From NCBI GenBank assembly GCA_963675575.1, contig OY776378.1:434001-498000 (forward strand): 64,000 nt of DNA, given 5' to 3'. Numbering within the stretch: the stretch's first letter is position 1; every line of letters begins with the position of its first letter. Below, piece by piece: positions 1-7,991 of the stretch. Under the pieces are notes generated by a model. The model worked only from the letters and a program-made list of their open reading frames with translations, was not told where the DNA came from and did not search any database. The position numbers and the translations under genes are program-made. Origin of the DNA: JAGLOK01 sp963675575 (GTDB lineage Bacteria; Bacillota; Clostridia; Christensenellales; UMGS416).

Positions 1-410
1 TGGCCGAAAGCATGAGCGAGCGCATGAAAGCGGAACTGGTAACAAAAACAATAAGAAAAGCAATCAAAAGATGGCGGCTGCCGAAAGATTGTATTTTCCA
101 CAGTGATAGAGGCAGCCAGTATACATCGGAAAAAGTGAAGAACCTTCTTGCATCAAACGGCATACGCCAGAGCTTTTCACGAGTAGGGATGCCGGGGGAT
201 AATGCATGGAGTGAAAGCTTCTTTGCGAATCTCAAAAAAGAGACAGTACACTGGATACACTTTCGAACCAGAGAAGAAGCCAGGCAAAGAATTTTTGAAC
301 ACATAGAAGGATTCTATAATACAAAGAGAGTACAAAAACGACTAGGTTATCTTAGCCCTATGCAGTGGCTGAAGCAATGGGAACAGAAGCAATTAGAATG
401 TGTTGCTTAG
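1..410 (+). CDS. IS3-family transposase OrfB, C-terminal part (partial)
   Basis: This is the C-terminal part of the rve-fold integrase domain of an IS3-type OrfB. The second catalytic aspartate is seen in FHSDRGSQY and the catalytic glutamate in NAWSESFFANLKKE, spaced as expected for the DDE motif; the first aspartate lies upstream of the window. The end motif KRLGYLSPMQWL is typical of IS3 transposases. The reading frame is intact here. The frameshift of the copy at 36680 lies in a part of the gene outside this window, so whether this copy is active cannot be judged. Confidence 0.9.
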   Translation, partial: AESMSERMKAELVTKTIRKAIKRWRLPKDCIFHSDRGSQYTSEKVKNLLASNGIRQSFSRVGMPGDNAWSESFFANLKKETVHWIHFRTREEARQRIFEHIEGFYNTKRVQKRLGYLSPMQWLKQWEQKQLECVA

Positions 411-439
411 TAAACTGTCCGAAAAAGTGTTGACGTTCC
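1..439 (+). mobile_element. IS3-family element, right-end fragment
   Basis: This is the last 439 bases of an IS3-type element; the left part lies outside the window. It matches positions 36787-37225 of the second copy base for base as far as I can read, and identity stops exactly after the terminal bases GTTCC (439 and 37225), which fixes the right end. The terminal inverted repeat carries CTGTCCGAAA. The bases that follow immediately are in frame with a serine recombinase, so the element has inserted into that gene. Confidence 0.88.
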
Positions 440-1075
440 GATTGCGGTGAGCCTATGGTTAGGACTACCTGTACACACAATGGAAGAAAGTATAAGAAGT
501 ATGTATGTTCACTTTCAAAAAAATATGGTAGCAAGATTTGCGGAACTCATAGCATTGACGAAGATGTTCTACTTGAAATAATACTAAATTCAATACAGAA
601 GCAGATAAAATGTGCAGTTGATATTGAGAAAACTATAAAAAAAGCTCAACATAGTAAAATTACAGAAAGAAACACTGCGTTTCTTGAAAGAAAAGTTTCA
701 AAGATTGAAAAAGAAATAAATAGAGTTACAACACTCAAGCAAGGATTGTATGAAGACTGCAAATCGGGCTTAATAACTGAAGATGAGTACAGCCAGATGA
801 AAAGTTCATATGAAGATTCTAACAGAGAACTTAGTATAGAGTTATTGAATATTAAAAGACAGATAACAGAAGTTTCAGATCAAAAAATTGAAGATAGCAT
901 ATTCATTACAACTTTCAAGCGATTTAACAATATCAATGAGATTACAAGAGATATAGTTACAGCTCTGATTGAAGAAATTATTGTATTTGAAGAAAGACAG
1001 ATAACGATAAAGTTTAAGTACAGAGATGAGTATAAAAAACTTACTTCAATTTTTGCATCAGAAGTGAAATCCTGA
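440..1075 (+). pseudogene. Large serine recombinase, C-terminal fragment cut by IS3
   Basis: The frame is open from the first base after the IS3 end. It begins with DCGEPMVR, followed by C-THNGRKYKKYVC, a Cys-rich beta ribbon of the kind found in the DNA-binding half of large serine recombinases (ICE/transposon integrases of the TndX/TnpX type). After this come coiled-coil residues (about 60-140) and a C-terminal segment with LIEEIIVFEERQITIKFKY, typical of the family end. The catalytic N-terminal domain with the active serine is missing, being on the other side of the IS outside the window. Without an intact copy elsewhere the element would lack its own integrase. Whether this recombinase belongs to the ICE downstream or to another element upstream cannot be decided here. 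Confidence 0.82.
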
Positions 1076-1119
1076 TAGAATAAAAGCACATGGAATGTAC
1101 CATGTACTTTTCTTTAAAC

Positions 1120-1132
1120 TCAATAAGGCTTT
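1120..1132. repeat. 13-bp inverted repeat, left arm (partner at 4924-4936)
   Basis: TCAATAAGGCTTT here is the exact reverse complement of AAAGCCTTATTGA at 4924-4936. The two arms lie on either side of the tandem IS1182 pair. Removing both IS copies and the extra TGGC duplications leaves about 90 bases between the arms, in the gap between the recombinase and parA. It could be a terminator-like hairpin or part of an element end or attachment region. There is no direct evidence for either. Confidence 0.5.
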
Positions 1133-1158
1133 TTTATGTCCTAGAGAGCATATTTGGC

Positions 1159-3005
1159 CAGACTGTCCGAAAACCGATAACCAGCCCAAACAAATAGTAA
1201 AATATGATATAATAGGAAGAAAAAAGGTATTATATTATGGATTACATAAAAGGCAAAAAAAGAGGACAAAAAACCTTTCTGCCGGACTGCATAGAAGATA
1301 TGATAAAAGAGGATAATCCGGTAAGAGTGATAGATGCGTTTGTAGATGGTTTGAATTTAAAAGAATTAGGGATAAAAAGGGCCAAACCAAACGCGACAGG
1401 TCATCCAAACTATGATCCGAGAGACCTCTTAAAGCTTTATGTATACGGATATATAAACGGAATTAGAAGCTCAAGAAAGCTTATGAAAGAAAGCCATCGC
1501 AATATAGAGTTATTCTATCTTATCAATAAACTAAGACCGGACTTTAGAACAATATCAGATTTCAGAAAAGATAATAAAAAAGCAATAAAGAATGTATTTA
1601 AAAGTTTTGTAAAGATATGCATGAAACTTAAATTGTACGAAAGCAAACTACTGGCAATAGACGGCACAAAAATTCGAGCGGTAAATTCAAAAAGCAAAGC
1701 GTATAACAAGAAAACACTGAACGAAAAACTAGCGAGAATAGATGAAAATATTGCAAAGTATCTCCGTCAAATGGATGAAGAGGATAGTCGCAAAAATGAA
1801 GACAAAGAATACACTTCGGAGGAAATAAAGGGCTTCATAGAAGAGCTAAAGACAAGAAAAGAGAAATATCAGGATTATCTGAAAGAGCTCAATGAAACGG
1901 GAGAAACACAGAAATTAACAACAGAACCCGAAGCACGTGTCATGCATTCAAAAGACGGATATAAATGCGCATTCAACGTGCAGAGCGCAGTGGACGGTGG
2001 CAGCCATCTTATCGCAGGATATGAAGTAACAAACGCTTGTACTGACCAGGGCTTGCTTAATCAAGTGTCGAAAGAGACTAAAGAAACACTTGAAAAGGAC
2101 TCAATTGAAATAACAGCGGATAAAGGTTATGACAGCAGAAAAGATATTTTAAATTGCATATTAAATGGAACAATTCCAAATGTAGCACTTAAATACGATA
2201 AAAAAGAAAGAATATATAATCTGGAGTATGAGGAAGCTAAAATCAGCGAAGAGGAGAGAAAATCCACAAAATCCGAGGACATAGAAAAATGTATCAAAGC
2301 AGGAATACTGCCTGAATGCTTTGAAAATACAGCGGTCTCAATAGAAGTACAAAAGCAAAGCGAAAAAAGCTGTTTTATGCGGAATGAAGATGGTACAGTA
2401 ACATGTCCGATGGGACACATATTAAAAAAGACCAAAAGCAAAAAACACGGTGATATATATACCAATAAAGACGCATGCAGACAATGCCCAAACAGATGCA
2501 CAAGTGGTAAAAACCATAAAGAAGTAAGCTTTGGACCCGACACTAAATATGTACCTGTCAAAATGTATGGTAATTACAAGCACAAGCTGCTAAAGATCCC
2601 AAAAGATATCATCCAAAGAACACCGTATAACAGTTTCAATCGAAAAGACGAAATTCATAAGAAGGTAGTCTTAACAATAAAGCATGATAAGGAGAAATTA
2701 AAAGAGCGAATGTGTTTGTCAGAGCATCCATTTGGGACGGTTAAGTGGCATCACGGAGCACATTATCTACTATGCAAAGGTAAAGAAAAAGCAACTGCTG
2801 AGCTTGGGTTTAGTTTCCTTGCTTACAATATAGTAAGAGCGATAAATATGGTGGGAACAAAGAGATTGATAGAGGTAATGAGGGAGTAAAACTCTTGATT
2901 CTTCTTTTAAATATATAGCAATAGAGTAAAAACAGCCAACAATCAGAAAGTTTGTCTGAAAACAGGCTGTTTTTAAATTTTACGTCTGAGTTATCAGACG
3001 ATGTG
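1159..3005 (+). mobile_element. IS1182-family element, copy A (1847 bp)
   Basis: The ends were set by comparing three copies in the window. Each begins CAGACTGTCCGA and ends CAGACGATGTG, has exactly 1847 bases, and is flanked by a 4-bp duplication. This copy is flanked by TGGC at 1155-1158 and TGGC at 3006-3009. The right flank is also the left flank of copy B, so the two stand in tandem. The terminal repeats are imperfect (CAGACTGTCCGA against CACATCGTCTGA). Confidence 0.9.
1237..2889 (+). CDS. IS1182-family transposase (copy A)
   Basis: This 550-residue transposase has the N-terminal DUF772-type domain seen in IS1182 and IS5-related families (residues about 20-110, with NYDPRDLLKLYVYGYINGIRSS). 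A DDE catalytic core follows, with aspartates in LAIDGTKIRAVNSK and ITADKGYDS. A Cys cluster at about residues 380-420 (CPMGH, CRQCPNRC) is typical of the longer IS1182 transposases. The C-terminal LGFSFLAYNIVRAINMVG is the conserved family end. It differs from the copies at 3088 and 18462 by only a few residues, so the three are recent transpositions. The start is ATG, with a TATAAT box just upstream. Confidence 0.93.
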   Translation: MDYIKGKKRGQKTFLPDCIEDMIKEDNPVRVIDAFVDGLNLKELGIKRAKPNATGHPNYDPRDLLKLYVYGYINGIRSSRKLMKESHRNIELFYLINKLRPDFRTISDFRKDNKKAIKNVFKSFVKICMKLKLYESKLLAIDGTKIRAVNSKSKAYNKKTLNEKLARIDENIAKYLRQMDEEDSRKNEDKEYTSEEIKGFIEELKTRKEKYQDYLKELNETGETQKLTTEPEARVMHSKDGYKCAFNVQSAVDGGSHLIAGYEVTNACTDQGLLNQVSKETKETLEKDSIEITADKGYDSRKDILNCILNGTIPNVALKYDKKERIYNLEYEEAKISEEERKSTKSEDIEKCIKAGILPECFENTAVSIEVQKQSEKSCFMRNEDGTVTCPMGHILKKTKSKKHGDIYTNKDACRQCPNRCTSGKNHKEVSFGPDTKYVPVKMYGNYKHKLLKIPKDIIQRTPYNSFNRKDEIHKKVVLTIKHDKEKLKERMCLSEHPFGTVKWHHGAHYLLCKGKEKATAELGFSFLAYNIVRAINMVGTKRLIEVMRE

Positions 3006-3009
3006 TGGC

Positions 3010-4856
3010 CAGACTGTCCGAAAACCGATAACCAGCCCAAACAAATAGTAAAATATGATATAATAGGAAGAAAAAAGGTATTATATTATGGATTACATAA
3101 AAGGCAAAAAAAGAGGACAAAAAACCTTTCTGCCGGACTGCATAGAAGATATGATAAAAGAGGATAATCCGGTAAGAGTGATAGATGCGTTTGTAGATGG
3201 TTTGAATTTAAAAGAATTAGGGATAAAAAGGGCCAAACCAAACGCGACAGGTCATCCAAGCTATGATCCGAGAGACCTCTTAAAGCTTTATGTATACGGA
3301 TATATAAACGGAATTAGAAGCTCAAGAAAGCTTATGAAAGAAAGCCATCGCAATATAGAGTTATTCTATCTTATCAATAAACTAAGACCGGACTTTAGAA
3401 CAATATCAGATTTCAGAAAAGATAATAAAAAAGCAATAAAGAATGTATTTAAAAGTTTTGTAAAGATATGCATGAAACTTAAATTGTACGAAAGCAAACT
3501 ACTGGCAATAGACGGCACAAAAATTCGAGCGGTAAATTCAAAAAGCAAAGCATATAACAAGAAAACACTGAACGAAAAACTAGCGAGAATAGATGAAAAT
3601 ATTGCAAAGTATCTCCGTCAAATGGATGAAGAGGATAGTCGCAAAAATGAAGACAAAGAATACACTTCGGAGGAAATAAAGGGCTTCATAGAAGAGCTAA
3701 AGACAAGAAAAGAGAAATATCAGGATTATCTGAAAGAGCTCAATGAAACGGGAGAAACACAGAAATTAACAACAGACCCCGAAGCACGTGTCATGCATTC
3801 AAAAGACGGATATAAATGCGCATTCAACGTGCAGAGCGCAGTGGACGGTGGCAGCCATCTTATCGCAGGATATGAAGTAACAAACGCTTGTACTGACCAG
3901 GGCTTGCTTAATCAAGTGTCGAAAGAGACTAAAGAAACACTTGAAAAGGACTCAATTGAAATAACAGCGGATAAAGGTTATGACAGCAGAAAAGATATTT
4001 TAAATTGCATATTAAGTGGAACAATTCCAAATGTAGCACTTAAATACGATAAAAAAGAAAGAATATATAATCTGGAGTATGAGGAAGCTAAAATCAGCGA
4101 AGAGGAGAGAAAATCCACAAAATCCGAGGACATAGAAAAATGTATCAAAGCAGGAATACTGCCTGAATGCTTTGAAAATACAGCGGTCTCAATAGAAGTA
4201 CAAAAGCAAAGCGAAAAAAGCTGTTTTATGCGGAATGAAGATGGTACAGTAACATGTCCGATGGGACACATATTAAAAAAGACCAAAAGCAAAAAACACG
4301 GTGATATATATACCAATAAAGACGCATGCAGACAATGCCCAAACAGATGCACAAGTGGTAAAAACCATAAAGAAGTAAGCTTTGGACCCGACACTAAATA
4401 TGTACCTGTCAAAATGTATGGTAATTACAAGCACAAGCTGCTAAAGATCCCAAAAGATATCATCCAAAGAACACCGTATAACAGTTTCAATCGAAAAGAC
4501 GAAATTCATAAGAAGGTAGTCTTAACAATAAAGCATGATAAGGAGAAATTAAAAGAGCGAATGTGTTTGTCAGAGCATCCATTTGGGACGGTTAAGTGGC
4601 ATCACGGAGCACATTATCTACTATGCAAAGGTAAAGAAAAAGCAACTGCTGAGCTTGGGTTTAGTTTCCTTGCTTACAATATAGTAAGAGCGATAAATAT
4701 GGTGGGAACAAAGAGATTGATAGAGGTAATGAGGGAGTAAAACTCTTGATTCTTCTTTTAAATATATAGCAATAGAGTAAAAACAGCCAACAATCAGAAA
4801 GTTTGTCTGAAAACAGGCTGTTTTTAAATTTTACGTCTGAGTTATCAGACGATGTG
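3010..4856 (+). mobile_element. IS1182-family element, copy B (1847 bp), tandem to A
   Basis: Same length and ends as copy A. It is flanked by TGGC at 3006-3009 and TGGC at 4857-4860, sharing the left TGGC with copy A. The original uninterrupted site therefore reads CATATT-TGGC-GTTCAAGG. Two insertions at one target, or one insertion followed by targeting of the duplicated site, would give this structure. Confidence 0.9.
3088..4740 (+). CDS. IS1182-family transposase (copy B)
   Basis: This is a 550-residue DDE transposase, almost identical to the one at 1237. Visible differences are a serine for asparagine in GHPSYDP, an aspartate for glutamate in TTDPEAR, and a serine in LSGTIPN. The N-terminal DUF772-type domain, catalytic aspartates (AIDGTK, TADKGYD), Cys cluster and C-terminal AYNIVRAIN motif are all present. 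The frame is intact and it is probably able to transpose. Confidence 0.93.
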   Translation: MDYIKGKKRGQKTFLPDCIEDMIKEDNPVRVIDAFVDGLNLKELGIKRAKPNATGHPSYDPRDLLKLYVYGYINGIRSSRKLMKESHRNIELFYLINKLRPDFRTISDFRKDNKKAIKNVFKSFVKICMKLKLYESKLLAIDGTKIRAVNSKSKAYNKKTLNEKLARIDENIAKYLRQMDEEDSRKNEDKEYTSEEIKGFIEELKTRKEKYQDYLKELNETGETQKLTTDPEARVMHSKDGYKCAFNVQSAVDGGSHLIAGYEVTNACTDQGLLNQVSKETKETLEKDSIEITADKGYDSRKDILNCILSGTIPNVALKYDKKERIYNLEYEEAKISEEERKSTKSEDIEKCIKAGILPECFENTAVSIEVQKQSEKSCFMRNEDGTVTCPMGHILKKTKSKKHGDIYTNKDACRQCPNRCTSGKNHKEVSFGPDTKYVPVKMYGNYKHKLLKIPKDIIQRTPYNSFNRKDEIHKKVVLTIKHDKEKLKERMCLSEHPFGTVKWHHGAHYLLCKGKEKATAELGFSFLAYNIVRAINMVGTKRLIEVMRE

Positions 4857-4923
4857 TGGCGTTCAAGGGGTATTTTAGTCCGAAAATAAATACACACCAA
4901 AAAGAGCTCTTAAACCCACTAAT

Positions 4924-4980
4924 AAAGCCTTATTGAAGGGATTTCTCGAGTGCCACCGAGAATCAAAAAATTCAATAAGG
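4924..4980 (+). promoter_or_regulatory. Leader hairpins upstream of parA
   Basis: The right arm of the 13-bp inverted repeat (4924-4936) is followed at about 4939-4965 by GATTTCTCG and CGAGAATC, which form an 8-bp stem with one bulge around the loop AGTGCCAC. The parA ribosome binding site (AAGGAG) follows shortly after. The hairpin has no T-run, so it is more likely a leader structure or operator than an intrinsic terminator. Confidence 0.4.
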
Positions 4981-4989
4981 AGTCAAAAA

Positions 4990-5805
4990 ATGAAAAAAAC
5001 AGAGATTATCGCAGTAGTAAATCAAAAAGGTGGAGTTGGAAAAACCACATCGACAGTAAACCTAGCAACAAGCCTTGCGCGACAAGGCAAAAAGGTATTA
5101 ATTTTAGACCTAGATGCTCAAGCAAATAGTACAATGTGCATGGGATTTCAAAATCCTGACGAATTACCAATTACAATTGCAAATATCTTCACAGAATATA
5201 TAGAAGATAAAATCACACTTACTAAAGATAAATATCTATTGCGCTCAGAAGGATGCGATATCGTGCCTTCTTCCATTGAGTTAGCTGGTATTGAACCATC
5301 ACTTGTAAATGCATTAAGCCGTGAGATGATACTTAAAACATTTTTATCAACAATTCAAGATGATTATCATTATTGTTTAATCGACTGCGCTCCTTCACTT
5401 GGTATGCTGACACTTAATGCTTTGGTTGCCGCAACATCTGTTTTAATACCTGTACAAGCACATTATCTTAGTGCTAAAGGTCTTGAAATGTTAATCAGTA
5501 CAATTGCAAGAATCAAGAGACATATTAATCCTGAACTTAAGTTTAAAGGAATTCTAATTACAATGCATAATGAAAGATTAAATTTCAGCAAAGCAATTCT
5601 TGAAAGTTTAGAAAATGCATATGGCAATCACATCAAAATATTTAATAGTAAGATACCACAATCGGTTAGAGCAGTTGAACATACAGCTGTAGGGAAAAGC
5701 ATTTTCATGCATGACCCAAAATGCAAAGTATCACTTGCGTATGAATCATTTACAAAGGAGGTACTTGCAGATGAGTCAATTCAAGCCTGGACTAAAATCC
5801 TTTGA
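4990..5805 (+). CDS. parA: ParA-family partition ATPase
   Basis: A Walker-type ParA/Soj ATPase that would work with the ParB encoded next to it to partition the element while it is circular. The deviant Walker A is seen near the N-terminus (VVNQKGGVGKTTSTVNLA), then Walker A-prime/B-like LILDLDAQANST and the switch LIDCAPSLGMLTLNAL. At 271 residues it has normal length for a small chromosomal or ICE-type ParA without an extra HTH domain. The ATG at 4990 was chosen because AATAAGGAG stands just upstream; a longer in-frame start at 4933 lacks one. Its last 35 bases overlap parB, suggesting translational coupling. Confidence 0.93.
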   Translation: MKKTEIIAVVNQKGGVGKTTSTVNLATSLARQGKKVLILDLDAQANSTMCMGFQNPDELPITIANIFTEYIEDKITLTKDKYLLRSEGCDIVPSSIELAGIEPSLVNALSREMILKTFLSTIQDDYHYCLIDCAPSLGMLTLNALVAATSVLIPVQAHYLSAKGLEMLISTIARIKRHINPELKFKGILITMHNERLNFSKAILESLENAYGNHIKIFNSKIPQSVRAVEHTAVGKSIFMHDPKCKVSLAYESFTKEVLADESIQAWTKIL

Positions 5806-6751
5806 AGATATGTTTAAATCTAGTGAAGAACGTGAAAATGAAAAAATCACGAAAACTACTAATGAACCAACAGGTCTTCCTTTAGCAAAATTAAAACCAT
5901 TCGATAAACATCCATTTAAAAAATACAACAACGAAAAAATGCAGAGTTTAGCAGAAAGTATAAGGGATCAGGGAGTAATTGTGCCAATACTTGTTCGTCC
6001 ATATAAACATGATAAATATGAATATGAAATAGTGGCAGGTCATAATAGAGTTCAAGGTGCTAGGATAGCCGGACTGGATGAAATACCTTGTAACATACGA
6101 GAGCTTGATGATGAAACCGCAGTAATTTTAATGGTCGACTCAAATCTTCAGCAACGTGAAGGAATACTACCCAGTGAGAAAGCATTTGCATACAAGCTTA
6201 AATTAGAAGCAATAAAGTCGCAAGGAAAAAGGCGAGACTTAACTTCCGGACAAAATGTCCGGAAGTTAAAAGGAGTAGAATCAAGAGAAATAATTGGTGA
6301 TGAAGTCGGAGATAGTTATAAGCAAGTTAGCAGATATATTCGCTTAACAAATTTAACACCAGAAATTCTAGGCGAAGTTGACGAAAAGAGATTATCGTTT
6401 ATTCCAGCGGTTGAGCTATCATACCTAAAAAAGCAGGAACAGGATAATCTGTTTGACATCCTTACTCGTGAAGAGAATTTTAGTGTTCCTCTTAAACTAG
6501 CATCCGTTCTCAAGGGTATAAGCCAAAATGGTGAATTGACCTATGAGAAGATAGATAAGATAATTACTCAAAAGCTTCAACAGCCATCAAAGATTATCAA
6601 ATTATCTTACAAAAAGATTAAGGATTACTTCTCTACTAATGTTTCACCTAAAGAAGTTGAGGACATTGTTATAAAAGCTTTAAAGGCTTGGTTCGAGAAT
6701 GAAAAGATGCTAAGTGAAGATATTAGTGAAGAATTGGAATTAGAACATTAA
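5771..6751 (+). CDS. parB: ParB-family partition protein
   Basis: A ParB/Spo0J-type protein of 326 residues. The N-terminal ParB/sulfiredoxin-fold nuclease-like domain is at about 35-130 (motifs IRDQGVIVPILVRP, YEIVAGHNRVQGARIAG). An HTH region follows with SDSYKQVSRYIRL-like residues at about 180-200, then a divergent C-terminal part. An AAAGGAGG site lies 8 bases before the ATG, inside parA, which supports this start over a longer in-frame one at 5711. It contains an internal DNA palindrome at 6239-6269 that may be a partition site. Confidence 0.9.
   Translation: MSQFKPGLKSFEDMFKSSEERENEKITKTTNEPTGLPLAKLKPFDKHPFKKYNNEKMQSLAESIRDQGVIVPILVRPYKHDKYEYEIVAGHNRVQGARIAGLDEIPCNIRELDDETAVILMVDSNLQQREGILPSEKAFAYKLKLEAIKSQGKRRDLTSGQNVRKLKGVESREIIGDEVGDSYKQVSRYIRLTNLTPEILGEVDEKRLSFIPAVELSYLKKQEQDNLFDILTREENFSVPLKLASVLKGISQNGELTYEKIDKIITQKLQQPSKIIKLSYKKIKDYFSTNVSPKEVEDIVIKALKAWFENEKMLSEDISEELELEH
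6239..6269. promoter_or_regulatory. 14-bp-arm palindrome inside parB (parS candidate)
   Basis: TTAACTTCCGGACA (6239-6252) is followed by AAA and then by its exact reverse complement TGTCCGGAAGTTAA (6256-6269). It lies in the coding sequence of parB, where it encodes the Thr-Ser-Gly-Gln-Asn-Val-Arg-Lys stretch. A perfect 14-bp dyad is unlikely by chance in this AT-rich DNA with its GC-rich core. ParB proteins bind 16-bp palindromes (parS) often near their own operon, so it is a candidate centromere. It could instead act as an RNA hairpin. It does not resemble the classic Bacillus parS. Confidence 0.55.
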
Positions 6752-6781
6752 CTTAATTCGAAATCAGAAGTGTCTTTTATA

Positions 6782-6814
6782 TTGACACAAGTCCAAAGCA
6801 AAATATGATATAAT
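6782..6814 (+). promoter_or_regulatory. Sigma-A-type promoter before ywbE
   Basis: TTGACA at 6782-6787 is followed by TATGAT at 6804-6809 (16-base spacer) which runs directly into a perfect TATAAT at 6809-6814. It lies downstream of parB and about 100 bases before the ywbE start, in the right direction. Confidence 0.6.
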
Positions 6815-6911
6815 TTAGGAGCAATATCGCGTTTACATACGAGACCTGACAACGTACTACAAGCTGATTAAGAATACATAACATAGCAGACTAAAGAAAT
6901 GAGGTTATATA

Positions 6912-7106
6912 GTGGATGGAAGAATAAGAAGTAATATAAAAATCGGAGCACAAGTAAAAGTAGTTCAAAAAACTCATCAGAAAAGTGGAGAACTAACAGA
7001 AGGTAAAGTTGCAAAACTATTAACCAATTCAGCACATCATCCGCATGGAATTAAAGTTATGTTAGACAACGGGATTGTAGGGCGTGTAAAAGAGTTTATA
7101 GGATAG
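6912..7106 (+). CDS. ywbE: YwbE family small protein
   Basis: A 64-residue protein that matches the YwbE (DUF2196) family over its full length: DGRIRSNIKIGAQVKVVQK, then LTEGKVAKLLTNSAHHPHGIKV and GIVGRVKE. Members are small basic proteins found in Firmicutes and other bacteria, of no established function; the fold is predicted to be SH3/KOW-like. The start is GTG at 6912, with GAGGTT upstream. The ATG four bases later is out of frame and stops at once. Its presence between parB and a degraded AbrB gene gives no clear functional hint. Confidence 0.85.
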   Translation: MDGRIRSNIKIGAQVKVVQKTHQKSGELTEGKVAKLLTNSAHHPHGIKVMLDNGIVGRVKEFIG

Positions 7107-7358
7107 TACGGTTGTTATGCAAAAAATTCAATAAACACAATATAGGGTATATTTATTATAAGTCAAAAATATAACATGATGTATATAAAAAAGTTTTTGC
7201 AACAGAACCCGATAGGAGAGGTTTTTGGGAACATTGCTCTCTCATATGAAGATTCGCGAGGCAGGTATAAGGAGAAAGATCTGCCTGCTTCAACCTTTAT
7301 ACAGAAAAAGCAATTACACCCTCAATAGTTACCAATTAAGATATGTTAGGAGAAAAGG
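7107..7358. other. Intergenic region, no gene
   Basis: I see no coding sequence here. An imperfect hairpin at about 7255-7295 pairs AGGCAG with CTGCCT around a loop containing AAGGAGAAAG. It may be a leader of the AbrB-type gene that follows. Confidence 0.4.
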
Positions 7359-7604
7359 ATGAAAGCAACAGGAATAGCGAGAAGAGTAGACATTTTGGGA
7401 CGTGTGGTGATTCCGAAGTAATTAAGACGTACATTAGGTATAGAAAGCAAAGCTCCAGTGGAAATGTATATTGAGGGTGATCTTATTTTCCTTACAAAGT
7501 ATAAGCCTGCATGTATATTTTGTGATAGTACAGAAGAAGTTAAGAACTATAGAGATAAGTTAATTTGCACAGAATGCTTAGCTGCATTGAAAGAAATGAA
7601 ATAG
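7359..7604 (+). pseudogene. AbrB/SpoVT-like regulator with in-frame stop
   Basis: Reading from ATG 7359 (AGGAGAAAAGG upstream) gives MKATGIARRVDILGRVVIPK, then a TAA stop at 7419-7421, then LRRTLGI and a further 50 residues ending at 7604. AbrB-type transition-state regulators have IPKELRRTLGI at this point, so a single G-to-T change (GAA to TAA) explains the stop. The second half carries CIFC and CTEC pairs, a zinc-ribbon-like C-terminal part common in AbrB proteins of clostridial mobile elements. As it stands only a 20-residue peptide would be made, unless the stop is read through. Confidence 0.8.
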
Positions 7605-7991
7605 TATAAAATTAGTGATATAAAAATACAGTTAAAATAATTTCATAAAATTATCAAAGAAGCATCAGAATGCTTCTTTTTTATACTCAGAATCTATTTT
7701 GTTATATGCCTTTTTCATGTAAATACAAATGAACATAGACAGATATACACCACATGTCGGAGCAGGATGTTTAAGCGAAAAGTGGTTAGATTTGGACACA
7801 GTCAAGTTTATGCTATAAAAAAGAATGACATGGTAGAAAAATTAGGTAATTTACATTACATTTCTAACAACTGATATTTGTATATATAAAATTAATATGG
7901 GAAATTGATACATTTTAATATACAATAGTAAGAAGTGAAATAATTAATTAGTATACCAAATACTGCTATTATTCCGGATTGAGAGGAAATC
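7605..7991. other. Intergenic region upstream of lipoprotein cluster
   Basis: No gene is seen in these 387 bases apart from the hairpin leader listed at 7658. The DNA is very AT-rich. TTGATA at about 7905 and a TATACAAT-like box follow each other too closely to call a promoter with confidence. GAGAGGAAATC just before 7992 is the ribosome binding site of the first lipoprotein. Confidence 0.4.
7658..7696 (+). promoter_or_regulatory. Terminator-like hairpin leader 1 (TTTTATACTCAGAAT tail)
   Basis: AGAAGCAT (7658-7665) and ATGCTTCT (7670-7677) form an 8-bp stem with loop CAGA followed by a T-run. The sequence after the T-run, TTTTATACTCAGAATC, recurs almost unchanged after the hairpins at 12653 and 49361. 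Unlike those it is not directly followed by a gene. As a terminator it would end transcription of the AbrB-type gene. Confidence 0.7.

Noticed and set aside
2127..2561. 144-residue minus-strand open frame inside IS1182 copy A (repeated at 3978 and 18790)
   Set aside because: It is antisense to the transposase gene and recurs only because the IS is repeated; hydrophobic composition comes from the complement of an AT-rich, lysine-rich gene, and no ribosome binding site was seen.
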